NCBI GenBank assembly: GCA_949316235.1
Contig: OX438757.1
Span: 12,022,657 to 12,086,656 of the forward strand
Length of the DNA: 64,000 nt
Source of the DNA: Oegoconia quadripuncta
Taxonomy: Eukaryota > Arthropoda > Insecta > Lepidoptera > Autostichidae
Reading direction: 5' to 3'
Shown here: positions 10,005-19,859 of the stretch, piece after piece
How the letters are laid out: every line of letters starts with the position of its first letter
Position numbering within the stretch: position 1 is the first letter of the stretch
The notes under the pieces: model-generated
What the model was told of the DNA's origin: nothing
Seen by the model: the letters and a program-made list of their open reading frames with translations, nothing else
Databases searched by the model: none
Position numbers and translations under genes: made by a program

Positions 10005-10275
10005 ATCACGACCTTTATCACAAATGGGGTGGTCAGAGTTATCCGAAATGTAAGCGTTTGGATGTTCCAGACATTTAAAGTTTAATGCTTGAAACAACAT
10101 CCACTGTTCACCTTACACCAATATAAATGCACACGAGACAGGGGTGAGGCCAACGCCGTTAAAAGTCTTATCAATGTTTTCTGTAGGAAAGTCCCATAGT
10201 CGCCTTTTACGATACTCAAGGAAGGAGATGGATTGGTTCTATTCTTTTTAGGTGCGGCAACCAAAGATATAAAAA
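10005..10275 (+). repeat. Repeat-F, uninterrupted copy
   Basis: It runs from 'gacctttatcacaaatgggg' to 'taggtgcggcaaccaaagat', including 'gccaacgccgttaaaagtc' and 'cccatagtcgccttttacga'. The last word is very frequent in lepidopteran repeats. Compare the split copy at 7646-8225. No coding content that I can define. Confidence 0.7.
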
Positions 10276-10354
10276 TTGCCATTCATGTTAGTCGTTTAAA
10301 CAAAGTCACTAAATCATTTAGGGAACAACGTTTTTATTATATGGTTACAGTGGA

Positions 10355-10695
10355 CATTCAAAAGTTGCACTTAAATAAATTCAAAACCATCATATAACAG
10401 ATATTATTTAAAAAAAGGCTATTATAAAATTGCTGACTATTCGGATGGCAAGCAAATTTGGACACATACCGCTCGGCGATATTCAGTATAATTATACAAT
10501 AGAATATTATATTTAACATATACATAGGTATATGTTTTCTCGAATCACAAATTGAAACCTAAAACCTATTTAGAAGGAACAATCCTTGAGTTTCTTGCTC
10601 GTTCTTCTCTGGGGAGTCAGCTTTGTGAATGAACAGTAACTTTAATATTATATGTAACGTCTTCAAGTAATTCTTTTATTCTATGAAATAAAAGT
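10355..10695 (+). mobile_element. LINE 3' end: ORF2 C-terminus plus 3' UTR
   Basis: The segment near 10375-10465 decodes, over several frames, as LNKFKTII, then LFKKRYYKIADYSDGKQIW. This aligns with the last residues (FNKFKDTIKQKLIKKAYYKI, then SDYLDDKQSWT) of the protein at 16005. The 3' UTR word 'gagtttcttgctcgttcttc' (10588-10607) is the complement of that LINE's 'gaagaacaagcaagaaactc'. It abuts another LINE tail in the opposite orientation at 10696. Confidence 0.8.
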
Positions 10696-10875
10696 TATCA
10701 AAATCAAAATCAAAAATATTTTATTCAATGTAGAAATACAAAAATATCACTTATTGAAAGTCAACATGTTATTTTTTTTAAAACTACATCGCTTCACAAG
10801 GTGTTATGGTTAGGGAGAAGAAGCGACAAGAAACTCCGCAACAACACATCTTTTCAATTAGTGTCCGTCTTTACA
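10696..10875 (-). mobile_element. LINE 3' UTR of a second subfamily, with AAAATC tail
   Basis: It begins with AAAATC units at 10700, then 'tattttattcaatgtagaaa', 'cttattgaaagtcaacatgt' and 'actacatcgcttcacaaggt', ending in 'gaagaagcgacaagaaactc'. In its own sense the tail is (GATTTT)n. Copies of the same UTR occur at 48066-48215 (-) and 28740-28860 (+). Confidence 0.82.
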
Positions 10876-11834
10876 ATAATATTACATTTTATATTACATA
10901 TTACAAAACAATAGCAATTAACATAACGACCAGCTAACACCAGTCCTCCTTATCGCCTAAATAATCTTATTGACTATTAACTATATAGAAATTAAAAGAC
11001 CGTTTAGTGTGTCTAGTTGTCGGCCACACAGTGATTGCTCTATTTCATCTGTGAAACCAACCGCTCCACAACCGCATTTCATTTGAAAGTTTTCGAACTG
11101 TGGTATGAAGTTTAACTTTTTACCAATGAGTTCTCTTGAGCTAACAGAACGGGAGTCGGTCAAGAAAACGGAAAGCATTTGCAATTCGTCCACCAAACCC
11201 TACGCTAAAAACTTTCTAGTAATAAAGAAACTAGCTTACTGACTACGGAAGCTATTTGATCTCAATCTATGTATTTTTACTTGAACGTAGAAACTAGTGT
11301 ATAATGTTCATTTTCTAAGTACATGTATTCTGGGTAAGTGCTGTGAGTGGCCACACTTATGGATACATATCCACAACAAAAAGGTTTTTTGGCGCAATGT
11401 GCAAAAGAGACAGCGATAACGTACGAGTGTCGCTAGTACGGAATAGCTGTGACCATTAAAGCTAACGAGCGAGGACAAAATGTCCTGTCGCACCAACAAT
11501 AGCTGCCTTTACCTTACAATGTACATAGTATCGCATATTGTGCAGGTTGTTAGCGAAGATTCCCTTTTACAAAGATAAAATTTATTCGTTTTTTTTTTTA
11601 TTTTTTCACCAACTTTACAATCTAATTTTCTTCTTGTCTTACAAGTTTTCAAGGCTATATATTACACGCAGTGCCTCCTCTTAGCCTAACAGCCGGCCTA
11701 GGGTAATAAGGTGAGTATTGTAAGATTCCCTGCCCTACTTATGCACACGCCTAATCCATTAAAAAGTACCAATTATAATGACTGAGCCGACTGCTAGCTG
11801 TACACGAATACTATCGGTCTTCAACGCTATAGAA
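10876..11834. other. No gene recognised
   Basis: Two short minus-strand frames (10981-11196 and 11308-11499) lack motifs and splice support. The right part (11690-11830) is CG-richer than the rest. I see no repeat boundary. Confidence 0.35.
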
Positions 11835-12032
11835 TCAGTGTGCGAAGTGTAAGTTTTGTCTCGTTTTTAACTTTACCATCGCGTTCGCGTTTACGAAAAA
11901 AGTCTCTATGAAAAAAATCGTTTTGCAAACTATCCGCTAGAGGCGCTGCACATTTCTCCATACAAATCTTCACGTAAACGTCAACGCGGTAGTAAAGTTA
12001 AGTCGAAACAAAAATCACACTCCGCCCTCTGA
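11835..12032. repeat. MITE-like element with ~60-bp terminal inverted repeats
   Basis: The left arm 11835-11895 (tcagtgtgcgaagtgtaagt ... ttaactttaccatcgcgt ... gtttacg) pairs with the right arm 11973-12032 (cgtaaacgtcaacgcggtag ... taaagttaag ... ccctctga). There are several mismatches. About 77 bp lie between them, including 'ctagaggcgctgcac'. No coding capacity and no clear target duplication. Confidence 0.75.
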
Positions 12033-12936
12033 ACGCTGCTGTCGGAGCTGACTATAGCAACGTCTTGCGCTCGTGTGCGCCCCCTGCTTTTGGAGCCCCG
12101 GACACGGTCCCTCCACCTCCCCATAGCCAGTACTATCATTCAATACTCCCCACATACACTACTTTTCTTAAGAGTCAATGATGATCTAAACCCTAGAGTT
12201 CTATTACCCTGAGCGTGAAGCACGTTCGCAAGATGCTTTCGCTCGGAATTCGTTTCAAGTCCCTGAAGCCTGTCCTATTAGTTACGACGTTCTGATCTTA
12301 AATCTGTACTTACAATGCTATTTGTTGGCCACTTGTGCCCCTGACTACAACAGCGGTCTGCGCGTAATGAAGACAGATACAACCGCGTTCCTTTTACCCG
12401 TTTTTATAAGTTTCCTTGCAGAAAACTACTCGCTCGTGTAACAAGATTTTAACGATAAAATATACCGGTTTTCAGCTTTCTTTGTTATTCTCGCTGAGAT
12501 TTCAAGCGCGCACAAATAAATATAGATTTTTTATTAATATTTGTCTTGTTGGCTATGTTTCTTTATAGTAATATGTATGTTTATTTAAGCTTTTATTATA
12601 AGATAATGTTATTCCTATATAAATAACTAGGCTGAAGGTTAGGTGAAAGTTATTATATTATTTTTCGATTATTTCACCTTTGCCTTGTATACAGGTATAT
12701 TAAATTAAATTTCCATAATATGTAGTACGCTGTTGTGTATTGTGGTATCGTATAGGTAATATGTTACACCCCAACTTTGTAATTACGAAGGATTTTGAAG
12801 AATTTCCAATTAGAAATTCACATAAACCACATTATAGGAGACACATTGTAGGTATAGAGATGTGGGTATATACCTATGTATACTTACTCATATAACATGT
12901 ACGAACATTGTCGATATACATATCACCGATATACTG
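12033..12936. other. No gene recognised
   Basis: It starts with a CG-richer patch (cgtcttgcgctcgtgtgcgc at 12060-12079 and a C-rich run to 12120) and becomes AT-rich with many stops. The patch could be regulatory DNA, but nothing proves it. Confidence 0.35.
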
Positions 12937-13281
12937 GATGAATTTTTTTACCGTAAGGAAAAAATAGAACATATTAGATAAGTGAAGTATTGGCATAGAT
13001 AGTTAAATTTTTTGTTTCAAAACTATCATAGAATAAAGCATTAATTGTGTAATTTGACGGTCGCGTTTGTAGCCTATTACACGTAATGACATTAAATAAA
13101 TAAAGAAAACTTGGAGAAAATATGAGTTCCAAATAAATTTCGCATGATATAACCCTAAGAATCACGCCAGTCGCATATCAGTCTACGGCAGGCGCGTGCG
13201 GTTTTAAAAAAAATAAACTACCTATACCAATTTCACTTACCTAATATGCCCTATTTTTTTCCTTACGGTAAAAAAACTCAT
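12937..13281. mobile_element. MITE-G, copy 1 (long terminal inverted repeats)
   Basis: Left end 'gatgaatttttttaccgtaa' and right end 'ttacggtaaaaaaactcat' are inverted copies. Pairing extends about 75 bp through 'gcatattaggtaagtg' and 'tataggtagttta' type sequence. The centre holds 'aaactatcatagaataaagc', 'tgacggtcgcgt', 'atgagttccaaataaatttc' and 'cgccagtcgcatatca'. All recur in order in a second copy at 52871-53193. It encodes no transposase and would depend on one supplied in trans. TA-rich flanks hide the target duplication. Confidence 0.9.
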
Positions 13282-13784
13282 TCGTTATAGGTACACTAGT
13301 CTGCGAAGTACATGAACTTACGACATCCGATGACATTATCGTAAAACCCGTTATCTCCATCGGTTTTTATGAAAAAAAATAATATCATTGGTCGAACCTG
13401 ACGCACATAAAAGCCGCAAGTATGGATGGTAACTTGTAAAAATCGCTCAGTTACACCCTGATGCGTGTTTTCAGAGTTTCGAGGGAAAAAAGTTTAACTA
13501 CTTTGTTCCTCTTTCGCAAATAACGTGAAGCTAAGAACGACGCTACGAGAGGACGCTTAGAGAAGTTAAATTATCAACTTTAGGAAGTAGCAAGTTAATA
13601 CTACCTAAAACAAGTCTTGCTACAGATTAGATTTAGGCGTTATACAGCTTTTTCGTAAATAATATAAAAGAACAAATTTAAACTTTTAGTCATAATTTAA
13701 TTCAATTTAAGAAAGATTTAAGTGGGTTTTGAAACCAATATAATTTTAGTTTCACAAATTTAAAAATGTTAAAGGCTATTTATA

Positions 13785-14080
13785 AGAGCTTCGGTGGATC
13801 AGTGGAGGAGACACAGTCTCCCAATTTGGAAGGTCCAGGGTCGATCCCCAAGCAGACCATGTACCAATGAGTTTTTAAATTTAATTTAATTACTTATGTG
13901 CATTCTATCCGACTGCTCTTAACCAAAGGAAACCAAAATGCCTGAGTAAAAAAATCGAAGGTGTATGAAGTCCCCAACCCGCACTGGGCCAGTGTGGCGG
14001 ACAATGGCACATTCTCCCTCATTATGAGGGAAAGTCTATATCCCTGCAGTGGGATGTTTATGGACTGATGTTGTGAGGCT
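13785..14080 (+). mobile_element. SINE-D copy (tRNA-headed, GAT tail)
   Basis: Head 'gcttcggtggatcagtggag', B box 'aggtccagggtcgatcccca', then 'accatgtaccaatgagtttt'. Body: 'tgtgcattctatccgactgc', 'aagtccccaacccgcactgg', 'gccagtgtggcggacaatgg' and 'tatccctgcagtgggatgtt'. The GAT tail is reduced to 'actgatgttg'. Mutations in the head make it an old copy. Confidence 0.88.
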
Positions 14081-15335
14081 GTTTGCCTCTCTTAGAACAG
14101 CAAAGGATCAAGTGAAGAAGGTAATGGTTGTGTCACACAGACGAATAAAAGAAATATACGTACCTATCTCAAAATTATCTTCTGTCGGTCGATCGAATGG
14201 TGTAATAAAATAAATTATAATTTCGACGATCTCAAAAGTTTCAATGAATGGATACCACGGTTCTTTTGTATTTCTTCTGTTTAAAGAAGTAGTAATTGCG
14301 GTGGGAGGGTCGGTGATCCTCTTTTGAATCGAACTTTTTTACCGATTTGAGTCATTCGATTTGACGATAATTAGTTTTTCAAACCGTAACTGGCACTTGG
14401 AATGGACCTCTTCTGTTTGCCTCCTGTCGTCATGAAATATAATGGGACCTTTGTTCCCATGCCATTAATCTATTGATAGATTTATTCAATGTTAAAACTG
14501 AAAGCTGGTAGTATCCAGAAGCGTCGCGGTAGGAAAGGCCAGTTTCTAGCAGACGGACAGTGAATGTTTCATGATGATTATGAATCCGAGATGGTGCATC
14601 ATTAAGAGCGGCTTAACATATATGCTTGTTGTTTAACATAACATGGATATAACTCAAGTACCTGGTTAATTTGACATTATATATTATTTATTCATTTATA
14701 TTTTGACAAACATTTTTAATTAGGAATTGAGGTTACAATAAACAATCAACGAAATTGAAACTGATATTAAATTTTACTAATATTAGATTTTTATTGAAGC
14801 AGTTTCTTTTATTTGCAACCATTTTACTTATTTAAATATTTTTTTATTTTAGCGACCCATCTGCCTCACTATGACAGGATGGTAATCTTATAGGTTCATA
14901 TGGATTTAGTAATTTAGGTAAAATATTCATTTTCTAAACACCTTGCTTAGATAAGTGAACTGTACAGCTAAAAGTGATGTACACAAATTACTGGTCATCA
15001 ATGAAGTGTCCTTTAAAATTGATTTCATACATGTCATATCAACACTAATACCAAAACACACACACTCTACTAAAACTGTTCATTTTATTTTGTAATTTCA
15101 ACATTTCTATAATTCTACTCAAGTTTTAATAACATAAATAGATAACATTTAAATTCAGTCATATCCATGTTATGCTAAATCACAAAATATATATTTTTCT
15201 CCGAACACTTTAGTGTTTAGGACCCTCTAACATGTGAAGTTTTAATATTGAAGTCTATAATTGAAGTTTGAAGTTTAATATTTATATATATTTTTTTAAA
15301 TTTATTGGGGTTAATAAACAGTGAACACAATTATA
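14081..15335. other. AT-rich DNA without a gene; possible RTE tail near 14520-14580
   Basis: The segment 'ggaaaggccagtttctagca' with 'gacggacagtgaatgtt' at 14534-14573, then 'catgatgattatga', resembles 3' ends of RTE-like LINEs but is too short to be sure. The rest shows nothing that I recognise. Confidence 0.3.
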
Positions 15336-15529
15336 CTACTCTGTGTAAAAAGTATCGGGAATATGTCAATAAAAAGACCCGCGTAAAAGAGGTCGTTCTA
15401 ATTTTTTTACTGCATGTTGGTAGCACTGTACTGATTTAGCCCGCAAAATTTGAGCGGGATCTGTCATTTAATTTGTTTTAAACTACACTTTTTGTTGGTC
15501 ATAGTTTTGAGTCCTCGGCGATTTTTACA

Positions 15530-15760
15530 ATGGAAAATATTGTTGAACAAAGAGTGTGCCTTAAATTTTGTGTTTCAAATGATATTTCATGTGGTGAATC
15601 ACTAAAAATGTTGCGAAATACCTACGGCGAATCGTGTATATCGAAAACAAGGGCTTATGAATGGTATAAGGCTTTTAAAGAAGGCCGAGAAGTAGTAGTA
15701 GACTTGCCTCGTTCTGGTAGACCTTCAACCGCTACGACCAAAGAAAACATCGACAGAATC
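15530..15760 (+). pseudogene. Mariner transposase, N-terminal part (interrupted)
   Basis: A 77-codon frame starting at the ATG after 'gatttttaca'. It encodes the first helix-turn-helix DNA-binding region of a mariner transposase: VEQRVCLKFCVSNDISCGES, then ISKTRAYEWYKAFKEGRE and DLPRSGRPSTATTKENIDRI. In the family, this paired-type domain binds the terminal repeats. The ORF is broken right after ENIDRI by the LINE tail (AAAATC repeats), which adds about a dozen foreign codons before a stop. No frameshift or stop lies in the native part. Confidence 0.93.
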
Positions 15761-15762
15761 AA

Positions 15763-17763
15763 AATCAAAATCAAAATCAAAAAATGCTTTATTTTGTAGG
15801 TACACAGGGTACACTTAAAATAGTCAGATTTTACATTTTTAAAGCTACTGCTTGTTCAAAAGGCAATTTTTCCCTGAGAAGAACAAGCAAGAAACTCGAG
15901 AGGTCGCTCTTTTAAAAAAAGGTTTTTATATTACAAAATTATTATTTTATATTATAATATTTCATTATTAATTGTGAAATAGCCTGGTTATGCGAACGGG
16001 CTGGTTATGTCCATGATTGTTTATCATCTAAATAATCTGATATTTTATAATATGCTTTCTTAATAAGTTTCTGTTTTATAGTATCTTTAAATTTATTGAA
16101 AGGAAGATTTTGTATATCAACAGGAACTTTATTGAAAAAGCGTATACATAACCCTTTGAATGAATTACTGACTTTGTGGAGGCGACTTATGTGACCTGCA
16201 AGTTTATCTTTATTTCTTGTATTGACATCATGTTTATCACTATTTTTCCTAAATGATGCTATATTTTTTTTGACATATATTAGATTTTCAAAAATGTACT
16301 GTGACGAAAAGGTTAGAATATTATACTCTTTAAATCTGTCTCTAAGTGACACTGCAGGTCTCAATTGATAAATTGCGCGAACGGCTCGTTTTTGTAAAAC
16401 AAAGATTGTATTGATATCCGCGGCATTTCCCCACAGCAAGATACCGTAAGACATCAGGCTATGGAAATAACTAAAATATACTAATCTAGCAGTATTTACG
16501 TCCGATATTTGTCTAATTTTTTTGACTGCATACGCTGCAGAGCTGAGCTTCTTCGCCAATTTATGGATATGAGGACCCCATTGTAATTTGGCGTCCAAAG
16601 TAATGCCCAAAAATACAGTGGACTCAACAAGGTCTAGAGTGACATTTTTTATCATTATATTTGTGGGCACCTCCCTGACATTAGGCAGTACAAATTTTAC
16701 ACATTTAGTTTTTTTTTCATTCAGTAACAAATTATTTGCCGTAAACCATTCTACTATTTGAGAAATAGCATTGTTCACGTCGTCATAATTTAATTTTAGT
16801 CTATTTACTTTAAACATTACAGAGGTATCGTCAGCAAACAATACTATTTCATGTTTATCGTTTACAAGGTTTGGCAAGTCATTTATGTAAACCAAAAACA
16901 AAAATGGCCCGAGAATGGAGCCTTGTGGGACGCCCATACAGACTGTCGACCCTGACGATGTATTACCACTGATATCAACCCTCTGAACTCGGTTACTCAA
17001 ATAAGAATTCAGAAGGTCGAGAGCTCGGCCGGTTACACCATAATGACGTAATTTCCTGATTAAAGTGTCGTGATGAACGCAATCAAAGGCCTTGGACAAG
17101 TCGCAAAATACTCCTATTGCATCCCGCGCATCTTCCCAAGCCTCAAAAATATATTGTAAGAGCTCGACACCTGCATCGGTTGTCGAGCGGCCCCTTGTAA
17201 AACCGAATTGTTTATATGACATTAGATTGTTACTGTAAAAATAACTCGATATCTGATTTAATATAATTTTTTCAAAGATTTTGCTGAGAGTCGGTAGTAT
17301 TGAAATAGGTCTAAAATTAGAGGGGTCTGATGTACTACCGGCTTTAAATAAAGGTATGACTTTACTGTGCTTCATCAGATCAGGAAATATGCCATCATCA
17401 GTACATTTATTAAAGATATAAGCTAAGTGTGGTGAAATACAATCAATTACGGCACTAATAATTTTTACTGATAAACCGTGAAGGTCGGCAGTTTTTTTCT
17501 TGTCTAAAGAACGAAATGCTTTTAAGATGTCTATAGGACTTACATGATTAAATTTAAAATGGGAGTCACAAATCTCCACATTTTGTTTAAGTAGCGATTC
17601 AGCGAGTGTGGGACATGAATTCAGAGAATTTGTAGTTAATATTGGGATATCAGTAAAGAATTTTTCAAAAGCTTCTGCAACTTCTAATTGTGAAGTTAGA
17701 ATTCGATCATTAATTTTTAATCGCGTATCAGTGTTAAGAGTTTTAAATTTGCCAGTTTCATCG
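15763..17763 (-). mobile_element. 5'-truncated CR1/Jockey-group LINE inserted in the mariner
   Basis: On the minus strand the element runs from an ORF2 fragment at 17763 to a 3' UTR with 'gagtttcttgcttgttcttc' and 'gcagtagctttaaaaatgta', and ends in (GATTTT)n at about 15760-15785. The word ATCAA occurs on both sides (15758-15762 and 17764-17768), a likely short target duplication. The AAAATC tail begins with the same letters, so the right limit is not exact. The endonuclease and the front of ORF2 are missing, as in the usual 5' truncation of LINE copies. Fragments of the same clade lie at 9691, 10355, 22015 and 57126. Confidence 0.9.
16005..17762 (-). CDS. LINE reverse transcriptase (ORF2 fragment, frame still open)
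   Basis: About 585 codons of ORF2 remain, ending at the TAA complement at 16005. A longer frame of 635 codons starts with an ATG at 17912, but its first 50 residues are antisense mariner sequence and not LINE protein. Positions in that 635-residue frame: finger motif NFRPISILPTLSKIFEK at 199-215, QFGFTRGRSTTDA at 235-247, DLSKAFDCVHHD at 271-282 (first catalytic Asp), GVPQGSILGPFLF at 327-339 and FADDTS at 359-364 (catalytic Asp pair). Thumb and the C-terminal VLQKRAVRA and WG-type blocks follow. These are the core boxes of CR1/Jockey-group reverse transcriptases, which copy their RNA at a nicked target. No endonuclease is left, so this copy cannot be autonomous. The lack of stops suggests a young insertion. 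Confidence 0.92.
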   Translation of the reverse strand, partial: DETGKFKTLNTDTRLKINDRILTSQLEVAEAFEKFFTDIPILTTNSLNSCPTLAESLLKQNVEICDSHFKFNHVSPIDILKAFRSLDKKKTADLHGLSVKIISAVIDCISPHLAYIFNKCTDDGIFPDLMKHSKVIPLFKAGSTSDPSNFRPISILPTLSKIFEKIILNQISSYFYSNNLMSYKQFGFTRGRSTTDAGVELLQYIFEAWEDARDAIGVFCDLSKAFDCVHHDTLIRKLRHYGVTGRALDLLNSYLSNRVQRVDISGNTSSGSTVCMGVPQGSILGPFLFLVYINDLPNLVNDKHEIVLFADDTSVMFKVNRLKLNYDDVNNAISQIVEWFTANNLLLNEKKTKCVKFVLPNVREVPTNIMIKNVTLDLVESTVFLGITLDAKLQWGPHIHKLAKKLSSAAYAVKKIRQISDVNTARLVYFSYFHSLMSYGILLWGNAADINTIFVLQKRAVRAIYQLRPAVSLRDRFKEYNILTFSSQYIFENLIYVKKNIASFRKNSDKHDVNTRNKDKLAGHISRLHKVSNSFKGLCIRFFNKVPVDIQNLPFNKFKDTIKQKLIKKAYYKISDYLDDKQSWT

Positions 17764-17766
17764 ATC

Positions 17767-18609
17767 AAGAAGCTAGTGCTCGAAAATCGACGTATGAGTC
17801 TGAGAGAGTTGGCTAGTGAGGTGAACATATCTTTTAAGTCCGTCCACAACATTCTCATTGACATTTTAGGCATGAAACGCGTCGCCGCTCGACTAGTTCC
17901 AAAAGAGCTCAATTTTGTTCAAAAAGCGCAGCGAAAGCATGTCGCTGAAGACATGGTTTCCCGAGCTTCTACGGATCCGACCTTTATGAAACGTATAATA
18001 ACTGGCGACGAGACATGGGTTTATGAGTACGACATGCAAACAAGCCAACAGTCTTCAGAATGGCGTCTCGAAAACGAGCCGAAACCCAAAAAACCGCGGC
18101 AAAGTCGCTCCAAAATCAAGGTGATGCTGACAGTTTTTTTTGACTACCGTGGTGTGGTTCACTCCGAAATCCTTCCAGAGGGAGAAACAGTGAATAAAGA
18201 ATATTATTTAGGCGTCATGAAGCGTTTGCGTGAGAGTATCCGCCGAAAACGTCCAGATTTGTGGCAACACAACTCATGGATGCTGCACCATGATAATGCA
18301 CCATCACACACAGCCATTATAGTGAAAGAGTTTTTAGCGAAAAATTCAACAAAAGTTCTCGACCAAGCACCGTATTCACCTGATATGGCTCCGTCTGACT
18401 TTTTTTTATTTCCCAAGTTAAAATTAACACTTCGAGGAAAACGTTTTGAGTCGATAGAAGCCATAAAAGAAAATTCGCTGAATGAGCTAAAGGCCATACC
18501 GCAAATAGCCTATGAAAAATGTATGGAAGACTGGGTGAAGCGGTGGAGATGTTGTATTGCAAGCGATGGGGCCTACTTTGAAGGCGATAAAATAAATTTA
18601 GATGAATAA
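17767..18609 (+). pseudogene. Mariner transposase, central and catalytic part (interrupted)
   Basis: The native sequence resumes at KKLVLENRRMSLRELASEVN with the second helix-turn-helix, then the linker and the catalytic core. Visible catalytic motifs are GDETWVYEYD (first Asp, codon near 18009), LHHDNAPSH (second Asp, near 18290) and YSPDMAPSDFFLFPKL (third Asp, near 18395). There are 34 residues between the second and third Asp, the D,D34D signature of mariner. It ends with CIASDGAYFEGDKI near the stop at 18607-18609. No internal stop or shift. The frame upstream to 17608 is antisense LINE sequence, so the ATG at 17608 is not a native start. Confidence 0.94.
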
Positions 18610-18662
18610 TTTGTATTTTTTGTTTTATTGACAAATTCCCGATACTTAGTACACTGAATGTA

Positions 18663-19153
18663 TATACCTACTTATAAAATAATTATTGCTACCTAGATTA
18701 AGTTAGTGTGTCACCAACACCGTTAACCACATAATACTTGAAGAAATAATTTATTTTTCCCTTTGTAGTTGAGCAGTGATGGCACAGTTAGGTACTAATA
18801 GATACTTATCTAGTCATATTTTTGTAAGTGTGTCTGTTTGTTTGTTACGCTCTCACGTCGCGCCTCTCAAGATTTCTTGTAATAGAGTTTTGAATCTACC
18901 AACTCCTGTGGCCATAATATCAATTGAGTTAAAATTAGTATTGTAAGAATTAACCAGTCGATAGAGCGGTGATCGTTTACCTGCGTTGGTACGCCATGAG
19001 GTAGTAGCAAACGACGACAAGCATTACGGCAGTGCGTCCTGAAGGGAATTCTAATAATAATATACGAGTATGATATTTCTCCACTATAAATGAGAAATGT
19101 TGCAGGACGTTAAATTGCAAGGCAATTTAAAGGTTATAGTTGTGTATTATTTG
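18663..19153. other. No gene recognised
   Basis: Unique-looking DNA between the mariner and a palindrome. It includes 'gttacgctctcacgtcgcgc' near 18844-18863 but no frame, motif or repeat. Confidence 0.35.
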
Positions 19154-19247
19154 TATAATTTTAATTGGTGTATATAAGTAGTTTCATTTGCTTTATATAA
19201 TATTGTAAATTAAATAAAGCAAATGAAATACGCCAATTTAAATTATA
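19154..19247. repeat. AT-rich palindrome (imperfect hairpin)
   Basis: The arm 19154-19195 (tataattttaattggtgta ... gtttcatttgcttta) pairs with 19215-19247 (taaagcaaatgaaatacgcc ... aattata). The left arm has 9 extra bases, and the loop is about 19 bases. It may be a small MITE or the end of one, next to the SINE-A copy. Confidence 0.7.
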
Positions 19248-19287
19248 AAAAAAATTGTATGATTTATTTGAAACTAACATACACTTT

Positions 19288-19620
19288 CACCGCCTCCGTT
19301 GCTCAATGTAAACAACATTGGGTTTACGATTCGGAGGTCGCGGGTTCGATCCCCAGCGGGGTACATGTTTAAGTACTCGGTTTGGTTGGTGGTAGGGCAT
19401 TTTAAATGTCCGCCTGGCTAGCTACCACCAATCTAAATCGGCCGCCAAGCAGCAATGTTAATAGCATTGTTGTGTTCCGGTTGTCAGAGATAAGATAGCC
19501 AGTCCCTCAAATGTGTTGGGGTTTCCGGGTCAGTACGCTTCCACCTTCGACCTCATCTTCACTTAACATCAGGTGTGATTGAGGACAAGTAGGTACGAAC
19601 ACGTCGTGCATAAAAAAAAC
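19288..19620 (+). mobile_element. SINE-A, full-length copy
   Basis: Head 'cgcctccgttgctcaatgta' with a B box in 'gtcgcgggttcgatccccag', then 'catgtttaagtactcggttt', 'cattttaaatgtccgcctgg', 'tcagagataagatagccagt', 'caggtgtgattgaggacaag' and a poly-A end. A deletion removes 'atcttatc' before 'taaatcggccgcc'. The head could drive RNA polymerase III transcription in a young copy. Confidence 0.92.
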
Positions 19621-19712
19621 ACAATACGTATTTTGGAATTATTTTGTTAAAATTAGCATCGGAGGACAGGTTAAGTCGATACCAAGCCGATGGCTTACAG
19701 GAGCGGCTTTCA

Positions 19713-19830
19713 AACACTGACTGTCAGGTGACTTGTAGCCTGACACAAATCCACTAATCCGGACTGGGCCCGCGTGGTGGTTCATGGTCCATACCCTTTC
19801 CTAGTGAGAGCAGATTGTTGCTTAGCAGTG
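19713..19830 (+). mobile_element. SINE-5S-related body fragment without its head
   Basis: The words 'cactgactgtcaggtgactt', 'ctgacacaaatccactaatc', 'gactgggcccgcgtggtgg' and 'ctagtgagagcagattgttg' match 52140-52245 of the 5S-headed SINE in order. The 5S-derived head is absent here. Confidence 0.75.
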
Positions 19831-19859
19831 GTGATGTAAACCTACATGAAGGAGACACC

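Larger units (their letters stand above)
15336..18660 (+). mobile_element. Mariner transposon with TA target duplication, split by a LINE
   Basis: The left terminal repeat (about 15336-15375, with 'gtatcgggaatatgtcaata') and the right terminal repeat (about 18620-18660, whose complement has 'gtatcgggaatttgtcaata') are inverted copies with few differences. TA dinucleotides flank both ends (15334-15335 and 18661-18662). Inside lies one transposase gene in the plus strand, in two parts at 15530-15760 and 17767-18609. They are separated by a LINE of about 2 kb in the opposite orientation. Without the LINE the element would be about 1.3 kb, the normal mariner size. The exact first base of the left repeat is uncertain by 1-3 bases. 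Confidence 0.93.

Noticed and set aside
17608..17763. N-terminal 52 residues of the 333-residue mariner frame
   Set aside because: They are antisense LINE sequence; native transposase sequence begins only at the LINE junction.
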